Assembly: GCA_947501265.1 (NCBI GenBank)
Contig: CANMVY010000004.1
Coordinates: forward strand, 152,933 to 216,932
Origin: Bacteroidota bacterium
Lineage (GTDB): Bacteria; Bacteroidota; Bacteroidia; UBA7662; CANHCV01
Direction of reading: 5' to 3'
Length of the DNA: 64,000 bases
Positions 7,326 through 17,886 of the stretch are shown here, piece by piece. The notes under the pieces are model-generated. The model saw nothing but the letters and a program-made list of their open reading frames with translations, made no database searches and had not been told where the DNA came from. Positions within the stretch are counted from its first letter, which is position 1, and every line of letters starts with the position of its first letter. The position numbers and the translations under genes were made by a program.

Positions 7326-9221
7326 ATGAACTCCGGTAGAAAACGCATTCGCCGGTCGGCCACCCCGGGATGGGGCCACCAAGCAGAAAACCAAGAACAG
7401 AAAAAACCTTTCCGTTCTGATTCCAAATCCAATTCAGAAGATCGTTCCCAAGATCTAAATTTTCGAAAATTCGACGTTGATCACGACCGTTCCAAAGAAC
7501 GATCCTTCAACCGAGATGATCGACCGTTCAACCGCGACCGCAACGAACGCAGCGGTGACCGTCCCTTCAATCGGGAAGATCGCCCGTTCAACCGCGACCG
7601 CAACGAACGCAGCGGCGACCGTCCCTTCAATCGGGAAGATCGCCCGTTCAACCGCGACCGCAACGAACGCAGTGGTGATCGTCCCTTCAACCGGGAAGAT
7701 CGTCCGTTCAACCGCGACCGCAACGAACGCAGCGGTGATCGCCCATTCAATCGAGAAGATCGTCCATTCAACCGCGACCGCAACGAACGCAGCGGTGATC
7801 GTCCATTCAATCGGGAAGATCGTCCGTTTAACCGCGACCGCAACGAACGCAGCGGTGATCGCCCCTTCAACCGGGAAGATCGTCCGTTCAACCGCGAACG
7901 AAACGAACGCAGCGGTGATCGTCCCTTCAATCGGGAAGATCGTCCGTTCAACCGCGAACGAAACGAACGCACTGGTGATCGTCCCTTCAATCGGGAAGAT
8001 CGTCCGTTTAACCGCGACCGCAACGAACGCACTGGTGATCGCCCATTCAATCGGGAAGATCGTCCGTTTAACCGCGAACGAAACGAACGCAGCGGTGATC
8101 GCCCATTCAATCGGGAAGATCGTCCGTTCAACCGTGATCGAAACGATCGCAGTGGTGATCGCCCATTCAATCGGGAAGATCGTCCGTTCAACCGTGATCG
8201 AAACGATCGCGGTGATCAATCGTTCAATCGGGAACCCCGTGGCCGAAGTTTCGACCGCAACGAGCGGGGCTTCAATGGGCGTCAGAAATTAACTCCGGAG
8301 CAAGAAGAAGCCCGTCAACAACGCAGAAAACAAAAAAGAGAAGAACATTTCAATCCTTTTGAATCCCGTGGAAATCGGGATGAGAATGGAACAGCCTCTT
8401 TCGAAGATTTCGGAAAATCCCGTTTCACGAAAGGCGATCATCAGTTGATGCGTTTCGAAATGAAGGGGCCAACGCCCAAAGAAATTTCGTTTGCTCCCAA
8501 AGATGAGTGGCCAATTCGTTTGAACCGTTATTTGGCCAACGCCGGTATCGCTTCACGTCGCGATTGCGATCAATTCATCCAAGATGGACGAGTGAAAGTA
8601 AACGACGTGGTGATCAGCGAGTTGGGCGTAAAAGTTAATCAAACCGATGTAGTTTTATTCGACGACGAACCGGTTTCTAGAGAGAAATTGGTGTATGTAT
8701 TGTTGAATAAACCCAAAAACTTCATCACCACCACCGACGATCCGGAAGGGCGCAAAACGGTGATGGATTTGGTGAGCAAGGCCTCGGCGGAGCGTTTGTT
8801 CCCCGTGGGTCGATTGGACCGCAACACCACCGGACTTTTGTTGTTAACCAACGACGGTGGATTGGCACAGAAACTCATGCATCCTTCTTTTGAAGCCGAA
8901 AAAGTTTACCACGTTATCCTCAATGAACCTTTGACCAAGAATCACCTGATCGAAATTTCGGAAGGATTAAACTTGGAAGATGGCAAGGTAGAAGTGGATG
9001 AAATTGCCTACGTAAAACCCGACGATAAGCGAGAAATTGGGGTGGAGATCCACACCGGTAAAAACCGCATTGTACGTCGTATTTTCGAAAGCCTGGGCTA
9101 TACGGTAGAGAAACTCGACCGCGTAGTGTATGCCAGTTTAACCAAGTTGGATCTTCCACGCGGACACTGGCGCTACCTCACCTCCGATGAAGTACGCCGC
9201 TTGAAGCGCCTATCAAAATAA
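7326..9221 (+). CDS. RluB-family 23S rRNA pseudouridine synthase with long repeat N-terminal extension
   Basis: A 631-residue protein. Residues ~60-297 are about twelve tandem 20-residue units of Phe-Asn-Arg/Asp-Arg-Pro composition, extremely basic/acidic and probably disordered. Residues ~394-440 form an S4 RNA-binding domain (IRLNRYLANAGIASRRDCDQ). Residues ~455-631 are the catalytic domain of the RsuA/RluB/RluE family, with the catalytic Asp (~496) in GRLDRNTTGLLLLTNDGG and YVLLNKPKNF upstream. It should isomerise a uridine in large-subunit rRNA, by analogy to RluB; the exact site is not deducible. Family members in Bacteroidota often have an Arg-rich extension, but this one is far larger than the ~240-residue enzymatic core. 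It lies just after the ribosomal operon terminator. Confidence 0.9.
   Translation: MNSGRKRIRRSATPGWGHQAENQEQKKPFRSDSKSNSEDRSQDLNFRKFDVDHDRSKERSFNRDDRPFNRDRNERSGDRPFNREDRPFNRDRNERSGDRPFNREDRPFNRDRNERSGDRPFNREDRPFNRDRNERSGDRPFNREDRPFNRDRNERSGDRPFNREDRPFNRDRNERSGDRPFNREDRPFNRERNERSGDRPFNREDRPFNRERNERTGDRPFNREDRPFNRDRNERTGDRPFNREDRPFNRERNERSGDRPFNREDRPFNRDRNDRSGDRPFNREDRPFNRDRNDRGDQSFNREPRGRSFDRNERGFNGRQKLTPEQEEARQQRRKQKREEHFNPFESRGNRDENGTASFEDFGKSRFTKGDHQLMRFEMKGPTPKEISFAPKDEWPIRLNRYLANAGIASRRDCDQFIQDGRVKVNDVVISELGVKVNQTDVVLFDDEPVSREKLVYVLLNKPKNFITTTDDPEGRKTVMDLVSKASAERLFPVGRLDRNTTGLLLLTNDGGLAQKLMHPSFEAEKVYHVILNEPLTKNHLIEISEGLNLEDGKVEVDEIAYVKPDDKREIGVEIHTGKNRIVRRIFESLGYTVEKLDRVVYASLTKLDLPRGHWRYLTSDEVRRLKRLSK
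7504..8218 (+). repeat. Twelve tandem 60-bp in-frame repeats inside the pseudouridine synthase gene
   Basis: The period is exactly 60 bases (20 codons) and the copies differ only at scattered positions, mostly synonymous or Asp/Glu and Ser/Thr changes. The encoded unit is roughly FNREDRPFNRDRNERSGDRP. The last copy is shortened (SG lost). Because 60 is divisible by three, copy-number changes keep the frame. Confidence 0.95.
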
Positions 9222-9225
9222 AATC

Positions 9226-9711
9226 ATGAACGCCACCAAACTTGAGTTGAATTTCGGCATCATCCTCGGATTGCTTTCTTTCCTTTGGTCGAACGTAGAA
9301 AAAGCCATGGACTGGATTCCTTCCGGTGGAGTGCTGCCTTCCTCAAGTTTGTTTGGCTGGTTTGCGGTGGCGGGCCTGGTGCTCACCATTCAAGCTTACA
9401 AAAAACTCCAACAAACGCCGGACTGGACGTGGTGGAAAGGGGTTGTTTCTTTAACCATTTCGTGCGGATTGATGGCAATTGTGGCCATTCCCTTGCATTG
9501 GGTATTCATTAAAGTTGCCGCTCCAGCATATTGGGAGCAGGTGATCGCGGGCGGCAAAGCCATGGGCATGAATCCGAAAATGGTGGAGCCTTTCGCGACC
9601 TTCAAAAATTACAGCTACACCTACCTCACCTTCGGGATTGGGTTGGGATTTCTATGGGCCAGCATGGTGAATTCCGTGATCTTTTTACGAAAATCGAAGT
9701 TGGGAAGGTAA
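9226..9711 (+). CDS. DUF4199-like membrane protein
   Basis: A 161-residue protein with four predicted transmembrane helices (about residues 8-26, 40-58, 72-98 and 132-155), the layout of Bacteroidota DUF4199 proteins. It starts five bases after the pseudouridine synthase stop, so the two are probably co-transcribed. A basic C-terminal tail (LRKSKLGR) probably faces the cytoplasm. No function is known for the family, and no catalytic motif is visible. Confidence 0.7.
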   Translation: MNATKLELNFGIILGLLSFLWSNVEKAMDWIPSGGVLPSSSLFGWFAVAGLVLTIQAYKKLQQTPDWTWWKGVVSLTISCGLMAIVAIPLHWVFIKVAAPAYWEQVIAGGKAMGMNPKMVEPFATFKNYSYTYLTFGIGLGFLWASMVNSVIFLRKSKLGR

Positions 9712-9750
9712 AAAATAAAAATCAACTTTTCTCCTCCCCTGCTTTCTTCG

Positions 9751-9758
9751 TATCTTTG
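9751..9758 (+). promoter_or_regulatory. -7 promoter box upstream of the SAM riboswitch
   Basis: TATCTTTG, a full TAnnTTTG match. A start site 5-6 bases downstream would begin the transcript exactly at the riboswitch P1 stem, which supports the call. Confidence 0.65.
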
Positions 9759-9761
9759 CAA

Positions 9762-9847
9762 CGCTTATCCAGAAAGGTGGAGGGACTAGGCCCTTTGAAA
9801 CCTTGGCAACCCCGTTCAGCTGGGTGCTAATTCCTACGAGATAAGGT
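9762..9847 (+). promoter_or_regulatory. SAM-I (S-box) riboswitch controlling methionine synthase
   Basis: The conserved S-box elements appear in order: P1 strand CTTATC (9764-9769), AGAaaGGTGGAGGGA, GGCCC, TTTGAAACC, GGCAACC, the P3 hairpin, GGTGCTAATTCC and the closing P1 strand GATAAG (9840-9845). It lies about 52 bases upstream of the first metH-type gene. SAM binding is expected to lower expression of methionine synthesis. I see no obvious terminator hairpin between the aptamer and the ATG, so the mode of control (transcription or translation) is open. Confidence 0.93.
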
Positions 9848-9898
9848 GGATTTTTTCCCCTCTTGCTCCTCACTTTTTGGGTAAATCAAACTACTCCT

Positions 9899-10902
9899 AT
9901 GAGCAAGATTACCGAACTCCTGCGCGAACGCATCCTCATCCTCGATGGAGCCATGGGCACCATGATTCAACGCCATTCGTTAACGGAAAACGACTTCCGC
10001 AATGAGGCGTTGAAAAATCACCCCAAACCCCTCCAAGGCAACAACGATTTGCTTTCCATCACCCGGCCCGACGTGATCAAATCCATTCACGCCGAGTACT
10101 TTCAGGCCGGTGCCGATATCGTGGAAACCAACACCTTTTCGGGAACCACCATCGCCCAGGAAGATTACGCTTGCGAGCATTTGGTGTACGACATCAACTA
10201 CCTTTCGGCCAAGCTCGCCCGGGAAGTAGCCGATGAATTTACCGCCCGCGAACCCCATAAACCCCGTTTCGTGGCCGGAGCCATGGGCCCCACCAACAAA
10301 ACGGCCTCCCTCTCCCCCAACGTGAACGACCCCGGCTACCGCGCCATCACCTTCGATCAACTCGCCCAAGCGTATGCCAAGCAAGCCTCGGCCCTCATCG
10401 ACGGTGGCGTTGACATCCTTTTGGTGGAAACCATCTTCGACACCCTCAACGCCAAAGCCGCCTTGTACGCCATCGAACAAGTCTTCGAAGAGCGAAACAT
10501 GCGGTTGCCCATCATGGTATCGGGAACCATTACCGACGCTTCGGGAAGAACGCTTTCCGGACAAACCGCAGAAGCCTTCCTCATTTCGGTGGGTCATCTT
10601 CCCCTGCTATCCATCGGCCTGAATTGCGCCTTAGGTGCGTCGGCCATGCTGCCCTACCTGGAAGTGCTCTCTCAACGCGCGCCTTTCGCCATTTGCGCTT
10701 ACCCCAATGCCGGACTCCCCAACCAATTTGGAGAATACGACGAAACGCCGATGTTGATGGGCGAACAAGTGGAAGAATTCCTCAAAAGAGGCGTCATCAA
10801 TATTTTGGGCGGCTGCTGCGGCACCACCCCCGACCACATCCATCGTTTGGCTGAAATTGCCAAAAACTACCCTCCACGCATCATTCCTCAACTCGAATCG
10901 GC

Positions 10903-10906
<4 letters not shown>
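9899..10906 (+). CDS. Homocysteine S-methyltransferase subunit of split methionine synthase
   Basis: A 335-residue protein equal to the N-terminal homocysteine-binding domain of cobalamin-dependent MetH. It begins [14 protein letters not shown] and has the zinc-ligand Cys in GLNCALGA and in [11 protein letters not shown], where homocysteine thiolate is activated. The start at 9899 gives the canonical N-terminus; an upstream in-frame start at 9863 would add 12 unrelated residues. It overlaps the next gene by four bases (ATGA). With the following 885 residues it totals 1,220, matching the single-chain E. coli MetH, so the enzyme is divided between two polypeptides at the domain boundary, an arrangement common in Bacteroidota. 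Expression is under the SAM riboswitch. Confidence 0.93.
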
Positions 10907-13560
<2,654 letters not shown>

Positions 13561-13612
13561 GGGAGTAGCTCCCTTCGCCCTTCGAGTTTCCTCAGGGAAC
13601 TCAGGGAGCGGG
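13561..13612. repeat. Palindromic dispersed repeat (CTCCCTTCG / CTCAGGGAG type)
   Basis: Directly after the metH stop lies GGGAG..CTCCC, then CCCTTCGAGTTTCC and GGGAACTCAGGGAGC, forming nested inverted repeats. Related words recur near 45.06 kb and 61.77-61.85 kb, so this is a member of a dispersed family. Confidence 0.6.
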
Positions 13613-13672
13613 TTTTCCGGTGTCTGAGGCCCCTAAGCAAGGTCCGCAAACAAACATCAAAAATACCTCAAT

Positions 13673-13700
13673 AAAAAAGGTGGCCGAAACCACCTTTTTT
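13673..13700. terminator. Bidirectional terminator between metH and glyS
   Basis: AAAAAAGGTGG, loop CCGAAA, CCACCTTTTTT. The stem is flanked by A and T tracts, so it can stop transcription from either side; the two genes converge here. Confidence 0.85.
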
Positions 13701-13704
13701 CTAT

Positions 13705-15237
13705 TTATTGAAACAAATTCCGCATTTCCACTTTCGATAAAACCCTACCCCGCAACTCCGAAATCGGAATACGCTCTTGCTCCATGGTGTCGCGATCGCG
13801 AACGGTAACCATGCCGTCTACCAACGAATCGTGATCCACCGTTACGCACAATGGCGTACCAATGGCATCCTGACGGCGGTAACGTTTCCCGATGCTTTCC
13901 TTGGAATCAATCTGCGCATTCACATCGAAACGAAGTAATTCGAAAATCTCACGCGCTTTCTCGGGCAATCCGTCCTTGTTCACCAACGGCAAAACCGCCA
14001 CCTTTACCGGCGCAATCGGAGCGGGGAACTTCAACACCTCCCGCGTACTGCCATCGGCCAAGGTTTCAACCTGGTAGGCCGTGGATAATACCGCCAAAAA
14101 CAAACGGTCCAACCCAATCGATGTTTCCACCACATAGGGAATGTAACTCTCGTTCAATTCGGGGTCGAAATAGCGCAGTTTCTTGCCGCTAAACTCCTCG
14201 TGCTTGCCCAAATCGAAATCGGTGCGGCTGTGAATGCCCTCCAATTCTTTGAATCCAAAAGGAAATTTGAACTCGATATCGGCAGCAGCGTTCGCATAGT
14301 GCGCCAATTTCAAATGATCGTGGAATTTATACTTATCAGCACCCAAACCCAAGGCCAAGTGCCATTTCATTCTTGCTTCTTTCCAATGCTGGTACCATTC
14401 CATTTCGGTTCCGGGGCGGACGAAAAACTGCATTTCCATCTGTTCGAATTCCCGCATGCGGAAGATAAACTGCCTCGCCACGATTTCGTTGCGGAAGGCT
14501 TTTCCAGTTTGAGCAATTCCGAAAGGAATTTTCATGCGGGCCGTTTTCTGCACGTTCAAGAAGTTAACGAAAATTCCTTGAGCCGTTTCCGGGCGCAGAT
14601 AAACCGTGGTAGCCCCATCGGCGGTTGCGCCCATTTCGGTCCCGAACATCAGATTGAACTGACGAACTTCGGTCCAATTGCGGCTGCCACTAACCGGACA
14701 AACAATTTCGCAATCAACGATCAGCTGCTGAAGGTCTTCTAAACTACCCGATTCCAACGCAGCTTTCATGCGGTCTTCTACCTTCTGAATTTCTTCCCGG
14801 TAACCCAAAACCCGCGGATTGGTACTGGCATACATCTCAGGATCAAACGATTCTCCGAAACGCTTGGACGCTTTTTCGACCTCTTTATCAATCTTTCCTT
14901 GGATTTTCGCCATGTGGTCTTCCAACAAAACGTCGGCGCGATAGCGCTTTTTGCTGTCTTTGTTGTCGATCAACGGATCGCTGAACGCATCCACGTGTCC
15001 GGAAGCTTTCCACGTCGTAGGATGCATGAAGATGGCCGCATCAATTCCAACGATATTCTCGTTCAACTGCGTCATGGCGATCCACCAATAACGGCGCAAA
15101 TTGTTCTTCAATTCACTACCATACGGACCGTAATCGTACACCGCACCCAGGCCGTCGTAAATTTCAGAAGAAGGGAAAACGAACCCATACTCTTTGGCAT
15201 GGGAAACCACATTTTTGAAAATTTCGTCCGGATTCAT
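13705..15237 (-). CDS. glyS: Glycine--tRNA ligase (single-chain, archaeal/eukaryal type)
   Basis: A 510-residue class II synthetase that charges tRNA-Gly. Class II motif 2 is seen in FGIAQTGKAFRNEI and MREFEQMEMQFFV, motif 3 in TSIGLDRLFLAVL; the C-terminal anticodon-binding domain starts near residue 405 (APVKVAVLPLVNK). The N-terminal SSEIYDGLGAVYDYGPYGSELK is the glycyl-specific segment. It is the homodimeric alpha2 type rather than the alpha2-beta2 type of E. coli. It starts three bases after the aldehyde dehydrogenase stop, so it is the distal gene of the gdh-metF operon, and a terminator follows it. Confidence 0.95.
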   Translation of the reverse strand: MNPDEIFKNVVSHAKEYGFVFPSSEIYDGLGAVYDYGPYGSELKNNLRRYWWIAMTQLNENIVGIDAAIFMHPTTWKASGHVDAFSDPLIDNKDSKKRYRADVLLEDHMAKIQGKIDKEVEKASKRFGESFDPEMYASTNPRVLGYREEIQKVEDRMKAALESGSLEDLQQLIVDCEIVCPVSGSRNWTEVRQFNLMFGTEMGATADGATTVYLRPETAQGIFVNFLNVQKTARMKIPFGIAQTGKAFRNEIVARQFIFRMREFEQMEMQFFVRPGTEMEWYQHWKEARMKWHLALGLGADKYKFHDHLKLAHYANAAADIEFKFPFGFKELEGIHSRTDFDLGKHEEFSGKKLRYFDPELNESYIPYVVETSIGLDRLFLAVLSTAYQVETLADGSTREVLKFPAPIAPVKVAVLPLVNKDGLPEKAREIFELLRFDVNAQIDSKESIGKRYRRQDAIGTPLCVTVDHDSLVDGMVTVRDRDTMEQERIPISELRGRVLSKVEMRNLFQ

Positions 15238-15240
15238 GGA

Positions 15241-16767
15241 TTAAATGTCGAATTTAATTCCTTGTGCCAAAGGAAGTTGAGTAGAATAATTGATGGTGTT
15301 GGTTTGACGGCGCATGTACACTTTCCAAGCATCGGAACCCGATTCGCGGCCGCCACCGGTTTCTTTTTCACCACCGAAAGCTCCTCCAATTTCAGCACCA
15401 GAAGTACCGATGTTCACGTTCGCGATTCCGCAGTCGGAACCGGCCGCGCTCAAGAACAACTCCGCTTCGCGCATGTTGGTGGTCATGATGGCCGACGACA
15501 AACCTTGAGCCACTCCGTTTTGCATGGCGATGGCCTCTTCGATGGTTGAATATTTCATCACGTACAAAATGGGTGCAAACGTTTCTTCCTGAACCATTTT
15601 GTAATGATTTTGAGCTTCTACAATGGCAGGCTTCACGTAGCATCCGCTTTCGTAACCTTCGCCTTGCAATACGCCGCCTTCGACCAAAACTTTACCGCCT
15701 TCGGCAACTACGGCTTCCAATGCTTTGGAATACATGGCCACAGCACCTTGGTCGATCAACGGACCTACGTGGTTGGCTTGATCCAACGGATTTCCAATTT
15801 TCAATTGTCCGTAAGCTTTGGTCAAACGATTTACCATCTCATCGTACCTGCTTTCATGAATGATCAATCGACGGGTGGTGGTGCAACGCTGTCCGGCTGT
15901 ACCTACCGCTCCGAAAACAGCACCGATGATGGTCATGTCTACATCGGCGTTGGGAGTTACGATGATGGCGTTGTTTCCGCCCAATTCCAACAAAGCACGG
16001 CCCAAACGTTCGGCCACTTTTTGGTTCACGGCTTTTCCCATTCGGGTTGATCCTGTGGCCGAAACCAAAGGAACGCGGCGGTCGGACGACATCCACTCCC
16101 CTACTTCGTAATTCCCTTGAATGAGGACAGAAATTCCTTCAGGAAGTTGATTTTCGTTCAAGACTTCAGCAATAATATTTTGGCAAGCAATTCCGCACAA
16201 TGGAGCCTTTTCGGAAGGTTTCCACACGCAAACGTCGCCACAAATCCAGGCCAAAGCGGTATTCCAAGCCCATACGGCTACGGGGAAATTGAAAGCAGAA
16301 ATGATTCCCACAATTCCGAGCGGATGGTACTGCTCGTACATGCGGTGAAGCGCTCGCTCGGAGTGCATGGTTAATCCGTACAACTGACGGGAAAGTCCAA
16401 CGGCGAAATCGCAAATGTCGATCATTTCCTGAACCTCGCCCAAACCTTCTTGAAGGGATTTTCCCATTTCATAGCTCACCAAAGTTCCAAGGGCATTTTT
16501 CTTTTCACGAAGTTTATCTCCGAACTGACGAACGATTTCACCGCGCTTTGGAGCGGGCATCATTCTCCACGATTCAAAAGCTTTTTGAGCCGAAACGATG
16601 GCCGCTTCGTACTCTTCTTTGGTGGTGTTAGCCACTGTGCCGATCAACTTCCCATCAACGGGAGAAAAACTTTCAATTTTTCCCGTACCCGGCATCCATT
16701 GAGAACCGGTAGAAGTAGCAGGATTGTGCGATTGAATGCCTAATTCGGCCAAAACGTGTTGTATCAT
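15241..16767 (-). CDS. Aldehyde dehydrogenase, ALDH7 (aminoadipate-semialdehyde) type
   Basis: A 508-residue NAD(P)+-dependent aldehyde dehydrogenase. Visible landmarks are the Asn/cofactor segment IISAFNFPVAVWAWN, KPSEKAPL, the glycine motif SATGSTRMGK, the general-base Glu in LELGGNNAII and the catalytic Cys in GTAGQRCTTTRR. The GQRCTTTRR context and overall sequence fit ALDH7A1/AmaB enzymes that oxidise alpha-aminoadipate semialdehyde in lysine catabolism; a broader substrate range is possible. Cytoplasmic. It lies between a small membrane ORF and glyS in the same operon, downstream of glutamate dehydrogenase, which suggests an amino-acid degradation role. Confidence 0.88.
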   Translation of the reverse strand: MIQHVLAELGIQSHNPATSTGSQWMPGTGKIESFSPVDGKLIGTVANTTKEEYEAAIVSAQKAFESWRMMPAPKRGEIVRQFGDKLREKKNALGTLVSYEMGKSLQEGLGEVQEMIDICDFAVGLSRQLYGLTMHSERALHRMYEQYHPLGIVGIISAFNFPVAVWAWNTALAWICGDVCVWKPSEKAPLCGIACQNIIAEVLNENQLPEGISVLIQGNYEVGEWMSSDRRVPLVSATGSTRMGKAVNQKVAERLGRALLELGGNNAIIVTPNADVDMTIIGAVFGAVGTAGQRCTTTRRLIIHESRYDEMVNRLTKAYGQLKIGNPLDQANHVGPLIDQGAVAMYSKALEAVVAEGGKVLVEGGVLQGEGYESGCYVKPAIVEAQNHYKMVQEETFAPILYVMKYSTIEEAIAMQNGVAQGLSSAIMTTNMREAELFLSAAGSDCGIANVNIGTSGAEIGGAFGGEKETGGGRESGSDAWKVYMRRQTNTINYSTQLPLAQGIKFDI

Positions 16768-16778
16768 AATGTTTATTT

Positions 16779-16910
16779 TTATCGAATGAAAAAATGGTAA
16801 ATGGCGTAGCCCAACACCAAAACAAGGGCAATTTTCAACAAACTTTTGAAGAATTTCCAGATGAGGAACAGGACTAAAATTCCTCCGAGGATAACGGTAA
16901 GGTGCTCCAC
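16779..16910 (-). CDS. 43-residue putative single-pass membrane protein
   Basis: On the minus strand a GTG-initiated frame of 43 codons begins three bases after the metF stop codon (TAA CCC GTG) and ends 11 bases before the aldehyde dehydrogenase start. Its product is strongly hydrophobic (VILGGILVLFLIWKF, then LLKIALVLVLGYAIYHFF) with a basic patch in the middle and at the end, so it could be one long or two short membrane helices. No Shine-Dalgarno is visible; reinitiation after metF would explain its translation. I do not recognise the family. It could be a non-coding spacer that happens to be open. Confidence 0.5.
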   Translation of the reverse strand: MEHLTVILGGILVLFLIWKFFKSLLKIALVLVLGYAIYHFFIR

Positions 16911-16913
16911 GGG

Positions 16914-17870
16914 TTAGAAGATGTGTTTGCAGATGGCCGCAGTGGCTTTGGCTTTACTCATGGTATAAAAGTGAAGAATCGGAACACCGGCTGCTTTCAA
17001 TTCTTTGCACTGTTGAATGGCCCACTCTACTCCAACTTCCATCACCGCGGCATTGTTGTTGCAATTTTCAACGGCTTCGGCCAAATCCTCGGGAATATCG
17101 ATATGGAAGGATTTGGGCAACAAGGAAAGCTGAGATTTGGTGGTGAGCGGCTTCAATCCAGGAATAATGGGAACGTTAATGCCCATGGCACGAACCTTAT
17201 CAACGAAATCGAAAAACTTGGCATTGTTGAAGAACATTTGAGTTACGATGTATTCGGCTCCCAAATCCACTTTCTTTTTCAAAAACTCCAAATCTTTTTT
17301 CAAATTGGGAGCCTCATGGTGCTTTTCAGGATATCCGGCAACACCCACGCAGAAGTTGGATTTAGCGGTATTCTCTAAATCTTCGTCCATGTATTTTCCT
17401 TGATTCATGTCGAGCATCTGCTCAATCAGCTCCAAGGTATTCTGGTTTCCGTCGGGTTCGGGTGTAAATCGGGGTTCCGATTTCATGTTATCACCCCTCA
17501 AGGCCAATACATTATCGATGCCTAAAAAACTAAGCTCGATCAACGCATTTTCGGTTTCTTCTTTGGAAAATCCGCCGCAGATGATGTGCGGCACCGTATC
17601 CACTTTATACTTGCTGGTAATGGCCGCACAAATGGCTACCGTTCCCGGACGTTTGCGGGTAATCACTTTATCGAATCCGCCGCCCGATCTTTTTCTCAAA
17701 ACGTAATCTTCGCGGTGGTAGGTCACGTCGATAAAACTGGGTGAAAAATCCAACAAAGGTTCAATTCCATGGTAGATTCCGTCGATTCCTTGGCCTTTTT
17801 CGGGCGGAAGAATTTCGAAAGAAAACAAGGTTTTCCCGTTCGATTTTTCAATATGTTCGGTAATTTTCAT
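16914..17870 (-). CDS. metF: Methylenetetrahydrofolate reductase
   Basis: A 318-residue TIM-barrel flavoenzyme that reduces 5,10-methylene-THF to 5-methyl-THF, the methyl donor for methionine synthase. Signatures: SFEILPPEKGQG with the catalytic Glu near the N-terminus, FIDVTYHRED, VLALRGDN (FAD/folate site), CVGVAGYPEKH and the QMFFNNAKFF segment. Length is typical for bacterial MetF (about 300). It starts 16 bases after the glutamate dehydrogenase stop and is followed by the small membrane ORF. No riboswitch precedes it, unlike the metH genes. Confidence 0.95.
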   Translation of the reverse strand: MKITEHIEKSNGKTLFSFEILPPEKGQGIDGIYHGIEPLLDFSPSFIDVTYHREDYVLRKRSGGGFDKVITRKRPGTVAICAAITSKYKVDTVPHIICGGFSKEETENALIELSFLGIDNVLALRGDNMKSEPRFTPEPDGNQNTLELIEQMLDMNQGKYMDEDLENTAKSNFCVGVAGYPEKHHEAPNLKKDLEFLKKKVDLGAEYIVTQMFFNNAKFFDFVDKVRAMGINVPIIPGLKPLTTKSQLSLLPKSFHIDIPEDLAEAVENCNNNAAVMEVGVEWAIQQCKELKAAGVPILHFYTMSKAKATAAICKHIF

Positions 17871-17886
17871 AGAGCTAAACTAACAC

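Noticed and set aside
7504..8218. CRISPR-like array
   Set aside because: Repeats are contiguous with no unique spacers, and they encode protein in frame.
7455..8292. Long open frames in other frames and on the minus strand across the 60-bp repeats (up to 271 codons)
   Set aside because: They are by-products of a stop-free 60-base unit repeated in register; they lack start signals and recognisable domains, whereas the main frame joins an S4/pseudouridine synthase.
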